26,802 nucleotides of DNA from an uncultured Lachnospiraceae bacterium (GCA_934432885.1 CAKRYY010000039.1:1-26802), one strand, 5' to 3'. Shown: positions 15,118 through 23,352, counted from the first letter of the stretch. Translations and numbers: made by a program. Notes: a model not told the origin generated them from the sequence alone.

Positions 15118-15503
15118 AACTGGATGGTTTTGGAATTATGGTAAAGGATATGGCTGCAATGGTCCGCTTTTATCGGGACGTACTCGGCTTTGCCATTAAG
15201 GAAGAAGAAAACACCACAAATGTATATCTGGAAAAGGACGGTACATTATTTCTTTTATACCGGAGAAGTGATTTTGAAAAGATGACCGGAAAGACCTTTT
15301 CTTATGTAAACGGTCTGAATGGGCATTACGAAATTGCCCTTTCGGTTCCTGATTATGCGGCTGTCGATGCTGCCTTTGCCAAGGTTACCGGGGCAGGTGC
15401 CAAAGCTGTTCTTCCGCCCGTCACTGAGCCCTGGGGACAGCGTACCTGTTATATTTCCGACCCTGAAGGCAATCTGGTTGAAATTGGGTCTTTTGTAAAA
15501 TAA
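15114..15503 (+). CDS. VOC family (glyoxalase/bleomycin-resistance fold) protein
   Basis: The 129-residue single-domain product has the two beta-alpha-beta-beta-beta modules of the vicinal oxygen chelate fold. The first module has VKDMAAMVRFYRDVLGF (about 10-26); the second ends YISDPEGNLVEIGSF near the C-terminus, with a likely metal-ligand glutamate. Members include glyoxalase I, dioxygenases and antibiotic-binding proteins; the substrate cannot be assigned. Its start overlaps the WYL gene by four bases. A strong hairpin terminator (15535-15567) follows. Confidence 0.88.
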   Translation: MKLDGFGIMVKDMAAMVRFYRDVLGFAIKEEENTTNVYLEKDGTLFLLYRRSDFEKMTGKTFSYVNGLNGHYEIALSVPDYAAVDAAFAKVTGAGAKAVLPPVTEPWGQRTCYISDPEGNLVEIGSFVK

Positions 15504-15534
15504 GGCACTGTTAATAACAAGAATTTTTCCACTG

Positions 15535-15567
15535 AAAAGGACGACAGTAATGAACTGTCGTCCTTTT
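15535..15567. terminator. Bidirectional terminator between VOC gene and SRP RNA
   Basis: A perfect 13-bp stem (AAAAGGACGACAG with CTGTCGTCCTTTT) with a TAATGAA loop has Ts at both ends. It stops the plus-strand VOC transcript and the minus-strand SRP RNA, just beyond the latter's 3' closing helix. Confidence 0.85.
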
Positions 15568-15571
15568 GGGT

Positions 15572-15836
15572 GCCGTGCGTTCTGCTTCGAGCGGCGCTCA
15601 TACACGTTACCTTTACAGCCGGCTCCGCCCAGGCGCCCTTGCGGCACACGAATGGTTCTGCTTAGTGCTGCTTTGTTCCCAACCTGACACGGTTCACAGA
15701 TATTCGTTGCGCAAGACCCAGACTTCAACGCTGCTTATAAAGGGCAGCTATACAAGCCAAAGCCCTCAGTCAGAACATCACCCCTGCTATAGCGGATTGC
15801 AGGTACAGGGTACCGCTGCCACCCCGGCTGCACGGC
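15572..15836 (-). ncRNA. ffs: Signal recognition particle RNA, large Bacillus type with Alu domain
   Basis: Minus-strand RNA of about 265 nucleotides. The 5' end GCCGTGC (15836 down) pairs perfectly with GCACGGC (15578-15572). The Alu part has the landmark CTGTACCTGCAATCCGCTAT in the first 60 bases. The conserved domain IV core is at 15661-15690: GTCAGGTTGGGAACAAAGCA with GCAGC after it, including the GGAA tetraloop, which binds Ffh. The length is close to the 271-nt Bacillus scRNA. It targets ribosomes making membrane or secreted proteins to the translocon. The promoter is consensus, and it follows tadA as in Bacillus. Exact ends are inferred from pairing and promoter. Confidence 0.94.
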
Positions 15837-15842
15837 TTTATT

Positions 15843-15871
15843 AGTATACTTTGTTTTCCCTATAAAGTCAA
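15843..15871 (-). promoter_or_regulatory. SRP RNA promoter overlapping the tadA 3' end
   Basis: TTGACT (15866-15871) and TATACT (15843-15848) are 17 bases apart on the minus strand, with the predicted start at G 15836. The -35 lies inside the final codons of tadA, whose stop is at 15860-15862. Confidence 0.8.
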
Positions 15872-16354
15872 CATTCTTGCCTCTTCCCGCTCCTTTTTAT
15901 TACGGATTCTGAGCTCCTTGAAAAAATCTGTCAACATTTTGCTGCATTCTTCCCCCAGTATGCCCTCTGTAATCTGCGCCTGATGATTAAATGCAGGCTC
16001 CTGCAAAATATTCAGGACAGAGCCTCCGCAGCCTGCCTTCGGATTTCTGCAGCCCATAACGACCCTCGGAATCCGTGCCTGTATGATTGCACCGGAACAC
16101 ATCTGGCATGGCTCCAGCGTCACATAGAGCGTACAATCCTCCAGCCGCCAGTCGCCTATGACCCTGCTGGCTTTACGGATTGCCGTAATTTCAGCATGGG
16201 AAAGCGTGCTTTTATCCGTATTCCGGCGGTTATAGCCTCTGCCGATAATCTTATCCTCATATACGATTACACAGCCGATTGGCACCTCTCCAAGAGCTGC
16301 CGCCTTTTTTGCCTGCCGCAGCGCTTCCTTCATGTATTTCTCATCTGTTGTCAT
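15860..16354 (-). CDS. tadA: tRNA adenosine(34) deaminase
   Basis: The 164-residue enzyme starts at the ATG at 16354, behind GGAGG; a reading frame 16 codons longer has no ribosome site. It deaminates A34 of tRNA-Arg(ACG) to inosine. Zinc ligands are in HAEI (His53, with catalytic Glu55) and PCQMC (Cys83, Cys86). The CRNPKAGCGGSVLNIL segment and the C-terminal LTDFFKELR helix are typical of TadA. In the cytosol it is essential in many bacteria. It lies directly upstream of SRP RNA, whose -35 overlaps its stop; this tadA-scRNA neighbourhood is conserved in Firmicutes. Confidence 0.96.
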   Translation of the reverse strand: MTTDEKYMKEALRQAKKAAALGEVPIGCVIVYEDKIIGRGYNRRNTDKSTLSHAEITAIRKASRVIGDWRLEDCTLYVTLEPCQMCSGAIIQARIPRVVMGCRNPKAGCGGSVLNILQEPAFNHQAQITEGILGEECSKMLTDFFKELRIRNKKEREEARMLTL

Positions 16355-16412
16355 ACGCAGCCTCCATCTTTTCTCTGCACAGTATACCGCATTTTTACGC
16401 ATTTGTCCTGTA

Positions 16413-17474
16413 TCAGATTTCGACCTTTTTCATATAGTAGCCAAATGCACCCGGCTCTACCATCCGTCTGCCGCCCCGCTCCGGTGTGCCGCCGGATTTT
16501 GTCATGGACTGTGCAAAGCCCTCAAAGCCGAACATGACTGCAACACGCTTTTCCCTTTCCAGATATACGCCCGGAACGCCAATGTAAAAGATTTCCTCTG
16601 CCGCATCCTGCGTTTTTCCAAGCAGCAGATGATGATAATTATAAAAGCTGTGCAAAAGGAAGCTGTTGCTTACCAGATTTTGATATTCTTTTCGCAGAAC
16701 CACAAAGTCTCTTGGCTCAATAGATATGTAATCCTCTCCACTTTCAAATGGATGGCAGACCGGATACAGGGCGCAAAGCTGCTGCCATTTATCCTCATGG
16801 AGTATATCCCCCTGCTGGGCTTCCTCCCTGCCAAGTCCCCTTTTCTCCCTTAGCTGCGATTTATGCAGCGCTTCCTCTGCCGGCTCATCCTGCTCACTCT
16901 GCACACCCTTATCCTTCTCCGGCACTTTTTTCTCTGACTCCTTCTCCAGAGTCTCCGCTGGCGCAATGTCCTCTGGCTTCGCCCGCCCAGCGCCTTCTGA
17001 CCCTGCTGACACGATGTCCTCAGACTCCTCTGGCACGATACGCTCTGGCTCCTGTTGCAAGGTGCTTTCTGTCATTTCCTCCAAAGGCGTTTTCTCCGGT
17101 TTTGCCTCCGGCAGCTTCGGTCTTTGAAGTCCCCACTCCCAGTTTGTTTCACAGGTTTTATTTTCTCCGATTAGAATTTTAAGCCCTGTCATATCAAATA
17201 CCTGCATCCGCGCGCCATCTATGCTGGTGCTGCAGAAGGCGGTATTATAATAGCCTGTCCCTTTATCCAGAAAGAGTCTGCCGATTTTCCTTTCTCCATC
17301 ACCCAGCGCATAAATATCACACATCCGGCTTTCCTGTATGCCAAGTCCCCGAAGCTGTATCTCTATCGTCGTTTCAGCATCCTTTACAAGAATTTTGACA
17401 TGTCCGCAGCTTTTTCTTTTCTCTCCACTTTCATAATAGTCAAAATATGCAATGATTTTCTTAAAATAAAACAC
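16413..17474 (-). CDS. DUF6128-like protein with a Pro/Glu-rich linker
   Basis: A 353-residue protein starting at GTG (17474) behind GGAGGGACAGG. The N-terminal domain (1-115) is all-beta-looking. A long linker (116-225) is rich in Glu, Pro and Lys and carries degenerate repeats (PERIVPEE, SEDIVSAG, PEDIAPAE). A C-terminal globular domain (226-353) contains YHHLLLGKT, FYIGVPGVYLEREKR and MFGFEGFAQS. I recall this C-terminal domain from Lachnospiraceae proteins called DUF6128; that is from memory and unchecked. There is no signal peptide or membrane helix. A TATAAT lies at 17511-17516. tadA is upstream of nothing else here: this gene precedes tadA by 58 bp and could be co-transcribed with it. 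Function unknown. Confidence 0.7.
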   Translation of the reverse strand: MFYFKKIIAYFDYYESGEKRKSCGHVKILVKDAETTIEIQLRGLGIQESRMCDIYALGDGERKIGRLFLDKGTGYYNTAFCSTSIDGARMQVFDMTGLKILIGENKTCETNWEWGLQRPKLPEAKPEKTPLEEMTESTLQQEPERIVPEESEDIVSAGSEGAGRAKPEDIAPAETLEKESEKKVPEKDKGVQSEQDEPAEEALHKSQLREKRGLGREEAQQGDILHEDKWQQLCALYPVCHPFESGEDYISIEPRDFVVLRKEYQNLVSNSFLLHSFYNYHHLLLGKTQDAAEEIFYIGVPGVYLEREKRVAVMFGFEGFAQSMTKSGGTPERGGRRMVEPGAFGYYMKKVEI

Positions 17475-17560
17475 CCCTGTCCCTCCATAATAATCGTAGT
17501 CCTTGCTACTATTATATGTAGGAACAGAGGCGTACAGACCTTTGTTTTTGATTTTATTAC

Positions 17561-18643
17561 TTAGTCCAGCGCTTCCAGATATTTCAGATAATTTAATACC
17601 ATCAGGGCTATATTGAAGGTAAGAGCATCCTCAAAGCTCCTCATATCTAACCCCGTCGCCTTCTGCACCTTTTCAATTCGGTACACCAGCGTGTTTCTGT
17701 GTACAAAAAGTTTTCTGGAAGTCTCTGAGATATTCAGATTATTTTCGAAGAACTTCTGCACCGTCGTCAGGATTTCTTCATCAATTTCCTCGGGAAGATG
17801 GTCGCTGCCAAAAATTTCCTGAATAAAAATACGGCATAAATTTTCCGGAAGCTGATAAATCAGCCTGCCGATTCCCAGTGCATGATATGCTACAACGGAT
17901 TTTTCGGCATAGAAAATTTTTCCTACCTCCAATGCCATCTTGGCTTCCTTAAAGGACTTGGAAACATCCTTTAATTCCTGAATAATCGTACCGCAGGAAA
18001 CTTTGACGTTTACCATCGCCTCGGCATTTACCATATCCACAATCATCTCTGCAACATGCTCCAGCTCCTGATAGCCCTCGCCTGCCGCCACAGCTTTTAT
18101 CAGAATAATGTTATGCTCCTCAACAGCAGTCACATAATCGCCATTGTAGGAAAGGAACAAGCCCTTTAAAAGCTCTGTGATTTCTTCGTCATTGTCTGAT
18201 GTCGTTTCAATCAGAAATACTGCCCTGCTGCCCTCCGCCGCAATATGCAGCTTCTTGGCACGGTTATAAATATCCACCAAAAGCAGATTATCCAGCAAAA
18301 GATTTTGCAGGAAGCTGTCCCTGTCGAGTTTTTCCTTATAAGCAGCCATGAGCTGGCAAAGCCAGCTCACAGCAATTTTTCCAACCATGTAAGCATCTCC
18401 GCCGCTGGCAAGAATGAGATACATCGTCTCATCCTCTTCCATGACCTTAAAAAGATGGTGTCCGTTTATCACCTGACTGTCTGCCGCCGACTGTGCAAAC
18501 TCCTGCACAACCTCTGCGGAAAGCTCCGTTCCCGGTGCAGTGGACGCTACAATCCGTCCTTCCGTGTCCATGACACATAAATCCGTCTTTGTGATATTTC
18601 GGAGATCTTCAATGCTCGACTGAATGGTTTGGTTTGATAACAT
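17561..18643 (-). CDS. CdaR/PucR-type transcriptional regulator
   Basis: The product is 360 residues. The C-terminus carries the PucR helix-turn-helix (about 300-350): NNLNISETSRKLFVHRNTLV, then YRIEKVQKATGLDMRSFEDA. The N-terminal half looks like a ligand-sensing domain as in CdaR (sugar-diacid) regulators: DLCVMDTEGRIVAST, then SGGDAYMVGKIAVSW. The middle resembles a GGDEF-like CdaR module without catalytic signature. AAGGAG sits just before the ATG. It is eight bases behind ugpC, so the pair forms an operon and this regulator probably links sugar availability to transporter genes. The ligand is unknown. Confidence 0.85.
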   Translation of the reverse strand: MLSNQTIQSSIEDLRNITKTDLCVMDTEGRIVASTAPGTELSAEVVQEFAQSAADSQVINGHHLFKVMEEDETMYLILASGGDAYMVGKIAVSWLCQLMAAYKEKLDRDSFLQNLLLDNLLLVDIYNRAKKLHIAAEGSRAVFLIETTSDNDEEITELLKGLFLSYNGDYVTAVEEHNIILIKAVAAGEGYQELEHVAEMIVDMVNAEAMVNVKVSCGTIIQELKDVSKSFKEAKMALEVGKIFYAEKSVVAYHALGIGRLIYQLPENLCRIFIQEIFGSDHLPEEIDEEILTTVQKFFENNLNISETSRKLFVHRNTLVYRIEKVQKATGLDMRSFEDALTFNIALMVLNYLKYLEALD

Positions 18644-18651
18644 GTTACTCC

Positions 18652-19761
18652 TTAGTTTGTAATAACCTGCTCTGTCTCTTTATCAAAGACATGAAGCTTT
18701 TCTACATCAAATGCAAATTTAACCCTGCTTCCGGTTCTCGCTGTTGTACGAGGATCAACTCTTGCTGTAATCGGGAATTCGCCCAAATCAAAGTACAGAT
18801 AAACCTCTGCGCCAAGCAGCTCGTATACCTTAATGGTTGCTTCAAATGCGTTCTTGGAGGATGCTACCATAACTTCGGAATCATATACATCCTCAGGACG
18901 GATACCAAGTACGACAATCTTTCCTGCATAACCGCCTTCGATAACCTTCTTTGCCTTTGCAGGCGGAAGCTCAATTCTCAGTCCGGAGGTAACTGCAAAT
19001 GCCTTATCTCCCTCTACCTCAATCTGAGCATCAATGAAGTTCATCTGCGGAGATCCCATGAATCCTGCTACGAACAGGTTCTGCGGTCTGTCATATAAAT
19101 TCTGAGGGCTGTCAACCTGCTGTACCACACCGTCCTTCATAACAACGATTCTGGTACCAAGTGTCATAGCCTCTGTCTGGTCATGTGTAACGTAGATGAT
19201 GGTAGCGCCTAAATCCTGATGAAGCTTTGCAATCTCAATACGCATCTGTACACGAAGCTTTGCATCCAGGTTGGACAGCGGCTCATCCATCAGGAATACC
19301 TTAGGATTACGAACAATCGCACGTCCCATCGCAACACGCTGTCTCTGTCCACCGGAAAGAGCCTTCGGCTTGCGGTCAAGCAGCTTTTCCAGATCCAGGA
19401 TTCTTGCTGCTTCTTTTACCTTCTTGTCAATCTGATCCTTCGGCATCTTACGAAGCTTCAGACCAAATGCCATATTATCATAAACTGTCATGTGAGGATA
19501 CAGAGCGTAGTTCTGGAATACCATCGCAATGTCTCTGTCCTTCGGCTCTACATCGTTTACGAGCTTGTCATCGATACGCAGTTCGCCGGAAGAAATGTCT
19601 TCCAGACCTGCAATCATACGAAGCGTTGTAGATTTACCACAGCCTGAAGGTCCTACGAAAATGATAAATTCCTTATCTTCAATTTCAAGATTGAAGTTCT
19701 TTACTGCTTCAAAACCATTGGGATATACTTTGCAAATATTTTTTAATGATAAACTTGCCAT
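18652..19761 (-). CDS. ugpC: Sugar ABC transporter ATPase (UgpC/MsmX type)
   Basis: This 369-residue CUT1-family ATPase powers carbohydrate uptake with separately encoded permeases and binding proteins. Walker A is GPSGCGKST (37-45), the Q-loop has Gln83, the signature is LSGGQ (135-139), Walker B is FLMDEP (156-161) and the switch histidine is His193. A MalK-like C-terminal TOBE domain follows from about 240. No permease or binding protein is nearby. An orphan ATPase of this type usually serves several sugar transporters, like MsmX in Bacillus. AGGAGG is optimally placed. A cdaR-like gene follows eight bases later. A palindrome lies at its probable promoter. Confidence 0.95.
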   Translation of the reverse strand: MASLSLKNICKVYPNGFEAVKNFNLEIEDKEFIIFVGPSGCGKSTTLRMIAGLEDISSGELRIDDKLVNDVEPKDRDIAMVFQNYALYPHMTVYDNMAFGLKLRKMPKDQIDKKVKEAARILDLEKLLDRKPKALSGGQRQRVAMGRAIVRNPKVFLMDEPLSNLDAKLRVQMRIEIAKLHQDLGATIIYVTHDQTEAMTLGTRIVVMKDGVVQQVDSPQNLYDRPQNLFVAGFMGSPQMNFIDAQIEVEGDKAFAVTSGLRIELPPAKAKKVIEGGYAGKIVVLGIRPEDVYDSEVMVASSKNAFEATIKVYELLGAEVYLYFDLGEFPITARVDPRTTARTGSRVKFAFDVEKLHVFDKETEQVITN

Positions 19762-19813
19762 TTTTTTCCTCCTGCTCTCTGCTGAATTTAAGGGGTTTCC
19801 TTATCCTGCCTTT

Positions 19814-19840
19814 AGTATAGCCATCCAGCGAAAATTTCGC
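19814..19840 (-). promoter_or_regulatory. ugpC promoter with palindromic operator candidate
   Basis: TATACT (19814-19819) lies about 50 bp before the ugpC start. Where the -35 should be there is a 13-bp perfect palindrome GCGAAAATTTCGC (19828-19840) and no good -35 box. This suggests either an activator-dependent promoter or a repressor site. Confidence 0.45.
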
Positions 19841-19873
19841 CATACCCTGATTCCACAAAGATTTTAAGGATTT

Positions 19874-20515
19874 CTATACAGATTGACTAATTTCCTCCTC
19901 GGAGGGCTCCAGCTTCTTAAAAACCGCCGAAAACAGGTAAGATGCAAGATAAACGGGCAGAGAAATTCCCATTAAAAGGATTAACGGCAGGATTCTGATA
20001 GAAAACATCCAGTAGAAAAAAAGAAACGCGCCGTAAATTACCAGTATGGCAAGGGTTCTGGGAAAATTCAAAATGCTGACAAGAAAGGCATTTTTAATCG
20101 TGTGGAGCACCGTATTTTCAAAACGGGATAACAACGGCAGCCAGTAAAGGAGACTGCAAACCAGAAAAAGCGACACTGCGCTTAGTGCAACCTGTAAAAT
20201 AAAGACGAAATCTCCCTCCATGCGGAATACAAAAAAGAAATCCGCCACCATAATCAGGGCTGCCAGCAGAAACAAAAGCCACATTCCCGTCGCCTGCAGG
20301 AAATTCTGCTTAAAGGATTTGAAATAGCTTTTTGTCAGATAGCCATCCTCATCCCTTACCATCTTAATGCAGACATAATGCAGCGCTGTAAATGCCGCGC
20401 CTGCCGTAACAACCGGGATACAGCAGATCAGTGTCAGCAGGTTCAGCCAGATTAAATCCGCCAGCCTGCTTAAAAATGCCATAACCGGACTATCCAGTCC
20501 AAACAAACGATTCAT
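19874..20515 (-). CDS. YesL family (DUF624) membrane protein
   Basis: This 213-residue protein has about five membrane helices and the YesL start pattern: MNRLFGLDSPVMAFLSRLAD, then LIWLNLLTLICCIPVVTAGA, then a TALHYVCIKMVRDEDGYLTK loop. YesL proteins occur beside carbohydrate ABC systems in Firmicutes; their molecular role is unknown. Its ATG overlaps the HD-domain gene stop by four bases (ATGA), so translation is coupled. It lies just upstream of ugpC, which fits a link with sugar transport. Confidence 0.88.
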   Translation of the reverse strand: MNRLFGLDSPVMAFLSRLADLIWLNLLTLICCIPVVTAGAAFTALHYVCIKMVRDEDGYLTKSYFKSFKQNFLQATGMWLLFLLAALIMVADFFFVFRMEGDFVFILQVALSAVSLFLVCSLLYWLPLLSRFENTVLHTIKNAFLVSILNFPRTLAILVIYGAFLFFYWMFSIRILPLILLMGISLPVYLASYLFSAVFKKLEPSEEEISQSV

Positions 20516-21702
20516 GAATTGTATTCTCCTAACGTTCCTTCTAACAGTATCTTATAGCGGTTATTGATATTCACATACATTTCGAGATAGTTTCTGGTTT
20601 CCATCTGCACCCGCTTTTCTATAATGCCAAACCGCCTTATTGCACTCATTGCGGCCTCCGCATCAAGTTCTCTGTGCTGCGCCAGCTTTTCCATCGTATT
20701 TATTATACTTTTCCTGTATAAATTTCCACTTTCGCCCTGTTCTTTTATTACAGTAGTAATGATGTAATCTGCAACCTGTATAATCTTTTGAAGCTGCAGA
20801 GCCCTGTTCTCCTGGATACTATCGTTGTTTTTATCTGCCAGACGCTGCACATCTTTTTCTGCTGCCTGTGGAATCTCCTGAACTGCAAAATATCTTTTCA
20901 GAATCGAATTATCAATATCCTTCAACATTGAGGCATATTCCAGCTTTTCCCTCTCTCTGCCGGTCAGCTCCATTTCCTCCGCAATCTCATCTGCAATGCA
21001 GCTTCTTATAATTGCAGCAGCTGTCTTTTTTTTATCCTGAAGTCCAATGCAGTACATAGCAAACTTTAAGTAATTTTCCTTTTCCTCATTGGTAAAGAGC
21101 ACATACTCCATATACTTCTCCAGTTCCTGACGATACTCGCCGCTTGCCAGCTTTTCAAGCATCTTATCACGTCTTATACACTTTAAAAGCAGCAATACTG
21201 CCTCCGGATAATACCGTTCGCCCGCACCATCCTCAAAGCTGCAGCAGTCCATCTCAAAGCCATCTCTACAGTACAAAAGGTCTACTTCTTCCAGCATATT
21301 CAGGTACATTGCAATCCTGCTATGCTCATAATTCAGCTTTGACAGTGCAGCATATTGCAGATGATGGTACAGTACAATATCGCAGCGCGCACCAAACGGA
21401 GAGGTCTCCTTTAAAAAGAGCCCTCCATATACTGCATGGCGTTTTCCCATAGCTTCGCTGCTGTCATATTCTGCCCGCGCACTTGAAGGCTCACGCCTGT
21501 AAGCGCCTATGTCATGCAGCATTGCAAGAAATACATATTCTGCCGCCTCATATTCATCATATCCGCCCTTACATTCCAGAAGCTTCATCAGCATATAAGC
21601 GACGCGCATGCCATGCTCTACCGGTTCTGCATCCAGTGTCTTTAAAATGTCGCAAATCAGATAACAAATATTCGTACTGCTGATATAGTCCATCGCACGC
21701 AT
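20512..21702 (-). CDS. HD-domain protein, HD-GYP-like
   Basis: This 396-residue cytosolic protein has an HD metal-dependent phosphohydrolase domain in its first half: His30, the HDIG motif (His63-Asp64), His89 and the His113-His114 pair (LYHHLQY). The order resembles HD-GYP enzymes that cut cyclic dinucleotides, but GYP itself is not present, so the substrate is open. The C-terminal half (about 200-396) is helical and charged with no known motif. The start at 21702 follows GGGGGGTGGGAG. It is coupled to yesL through an ATGA overlap. An unusual pairing worth noting: soluble HD enzyme plus YesL membrane protein. Confidence 0.78.
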   Translation of the reverse strand: MRAMDYISSTNICYLICDILKTLDAEPVEHGMRVAYMLMKLLECKGGYDEYEAAEYVFLAMLHDIGAYRREPSSARAEYDSSEAMGKRHAVYGGLFLKETSPFGARCDIVLYHHLQYAALSKLNYEHSRIAMYLNMLEEVDLLYCRDGFEMDCCSFEDGAGERYYPEAVLLLLKCIRRDKMLEKLASGEYRQELEKYMEYVLFTNEEKENYLKFAMYCIGLQDKKKTAAAIIRSCIADEIAEEMELTGREREKLEYASMLKDIDNSILKRYFAVQEIPQAAEKDVQRLADKNNDSIQENRALQLQKIIQVADYIITTVIKEQGESGNLYRKSIINTMEKLAQHRELDAEAAMSAIRRFGIIEKRVQMETRNYLEMYVNINNRYKILLEGTLGEYNS

Positions 21703-21732
21703 GCTCCCACCCCCCTTATGTCCTTCTCTTCT

Positions 21733-21746
21733 GCGAGCTGCGCATC
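21733..21746. repeat. Second copy of the 14-bp intergenic repeat core
   Basis: GCGAGCTGCGCATC, identical to 23417-23430, lies in the 57-bp gap between the GNAT stop and the HD gene start. Flanks do not match further, so only the core is shared. Confidence 0.45.
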
Positions 21747-21759
21747 CATTTTGACTTAC

Positions 21760-22239
21760 TTATAAAAAAAATTCCATCGGCGTATATCGGATTCCGCTTT
21801 GCTGCAGCTCCAACGCCGTATCACGAAATCCCATCTTATGATAAAATCCGACTGCATAAGGAGAAGAATTGACCGTGACCTTTTCTGCGCCTGCCTCCGA
21901 AGCCAGATAATCACACAAATAACGCATCAGCGACCTCGCAACGCCTCTTTTGTGAAAAGCTTCATCCACAAACAAAAGTGAGATGTGGCTGATATTGCGG
22001 ACACTGATGACACCGATAATCTTTTCATTCTCCACCGCCACTATCATCTCATAGCTGCCTGTAAGAAACATCCGGTAAAGTCCTGCATCTGTAATAAAAT
22101 CCTGAAAGCTCTGAATCCCTTCTTCTGAGTAATCAGGTGACTCAAACCGCAGAAAGGTTTTCCACACAAGCGCCATCGCATCCTGCCACTCGTCCCGGTG
22201 CGCAGGCCTGATTTCCCATGCGTACGCATCCTTTTCCAT
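21760..22239 (-). CDS. GNAT family N-acetyltransferase
   Basis: The 159-residue product has the GNAT fold. The central strand IIGVISVRNISHISLLFVDE is followed by the acetyl-CoA loop FHKRGVARSLMRYL (about 113-126) and the VNSSPYAVGFYHKMGFR C-terminal segment. It transfers an acetyl group to an unknown small molecule or protein. GGAGATGGGAC precedes the ATG, and a promoter lies at 22269-22297. The HD gene starts 57 bp after its stop with no terminator between. Confidence 0.88.
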   Translation of the reverse strand: MEKDAYAWEIRPAHRDEWQDAMALVWKTFLRFESPDYSEEGIQSFQDFITDAGLYRMFLTGSYEMIVAVENEKIIGVISVRNISHISLLFVDEAFHKRGVARSLMRYLCDYLASEAGAEKVTVNSSPYAVGFYHKMGFRDTALELQQSGIRYTPMEFFL

Positions 22240-22268
22240 TGTCCCATCTCCAACTGTCTTTTTCTTTT

Positions 22269-22297
22269 ATCATATCGGATTTTGGGGGCAAATACAA
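22269..22297 (-). promoter_or_regulatory. Promoter of the GNAT gene
   Basis: TTGTAT (22292-22297) and TATGAT (22269-22274), 17 bases apart on the minus strand, lie in the gap after the hydroxyacid dehydrogenase stop. Confidence 0.55.
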
Positions 22298-22305
22298 GTG
22301 TGCCA

Positions 22306-23289
22306 TTATTCCTGTGTAACCTCATTTTTTAATGATTTTCCATTTTCCAGCGCATACGCATTCTCCAGCGTCACCTGCGCAATCGCCTGTGTCGCCTCTT
22401 TTGTGAAAAATCCCATGTGGGAGGTAATCAAAACATTGGGAAAAGCAGTCAGCCTTACCAGTGTATCATCCTGAATGATGTCGTTGGAACGGTCCTCATA
22501 AAAAACGCCCTCTTCCTCCTCATATACATCAAGTCCGACCCCTCCGAATTTTTTGGCAAGCAGTCCGTCAATCAAAGCATCGGTATCAATCAGCCCGCCC
22601 CTTGAGGTATTGACCAGATATACACCCTCCTTCATCAGTCCTATCGTCTTTTTGTTGATAATATATCTGGTATCATCGTTTAAGGGACAGTGCAGAGTTA
22701 TCACATCACTGCGGCGAATCAGCTCCTCCAGCGATACATACTGGACATCCAGATTGGGATTGGGGTAAGGGTCATAAGCCAAAATTTCCATCTGGAAGCC
22801 TCGCAGCATACGGATAACCGCCTGCCCGATTTTACCGGTTCCGACCACGCCTGCCGTTTTCTGATACAGGTTGGTTCCCATGAAGCCATTGATATTCATA
22901 TTAAAATCCCTTGTTCTGGTATAGGCTCTGTGGGTATGGCGGTTTACCGTCAAAAGCAGCGCCATTGCAAACTCGGCAACCGCCTCCGGCGAATAGCTCG
23001 GTACACGGAGCACGGAGACCTTTCCCTGCGCAGCCTTTATATCTACATTGTTAAAGCCTGCACAGCGGAGCAGAATTCCCTTCACGCCCTCAGCGTGCAG
23101 GGTTTCTATCATCTGCGCATTTACATAATCATTTACAAAAATACAGATAGCATCATGCCCCTTTGCCATAAAAATGGTTTCTTCATTACAGGGCACCTCC
23201 ACAAAATGAAGCTCAAAGCCATAGTCCTTTGCCATCGGTTCAAACCATGTCTTGTCATAGGGTTTGGTACTGTAAAATAAAATTTTCAT
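22306..23289 (-). CDS. D-2-hydroxyacid dehydrogenase (D-lactate dehydrogenase type)
   Basis: This 327-residue NAD-dependent enzyme reduces 2-oxoacids to D-2-hydroxyacids, most likely pyruvate to D-lactate, in mixed-acid fermentation. It has the Rossmann loop GVVGTGKIG (147-155), catalytic Arg230 (NTSRGG), Glu257 or the adjacent acidic run in GLDVYEEEEG, and catalytic His291 (ITSHMGF). The YDPYPNPN stretch (172-179) fixes NAD over NADP. Aromatic 2-oxoacid reductases (FldH-like) share this fold, so phenyllactate formation is an alternative. AAAGGAAAGAG lies before the ATG. Two hairpins and a repeat-like segment fill the space back to metG, so it probably has its own promoter. Confidence 0.88.
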   Translation of the reverse strand: MKILFYSTKPYDKTWFEPMAKDYGFELHFVEVPCNEETIFMAKGHDAICIFVNDYVNAQMIETLHAEGVKGILLRCAGFNNVDIKAAQGKVSVLRVPSYSPEAVAEFAMALLLTVNRHTHRAYTRTRDFNMNINGFMGTNLYQKTAGVVGTGKIGQAVIRMLRGFQMEILAYDPYPNPNLDVQYVSLEELIRRSDVITLHCPLNDDTRYIINKKTIGLMKEGVYLVNTSRGGLIDTDALIDGLLAKKFGGVGLDVYEEEEGVFYEDRSNDIIQDDTLVRLTAFPNVLITSHMGFFTKEATQAIAQVTLENAYALENGKSLKNEVTQE

Positions 23290-23352
23290 ACTCTCTTTCC
23301 TTTCTGTTTACAAAGCTGTTATCAGTATGAGATTTTCCATGCAAATTCATAC

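Noticed and set aside
15255..15844. Open frames on both strands across the SRP RNA region
   Set aside because: They overlap a clear structured RNA with promoter and terminator, and the VOC gene; no ribosome sites support them.
17523..17550. Hairpin AACAGAGG/CCTTTGTT after the CdaR-like gene as its terminator
   Set aside because: The T run follows on the plus strand only, where no gene ends; on the minus strand there is no T run.
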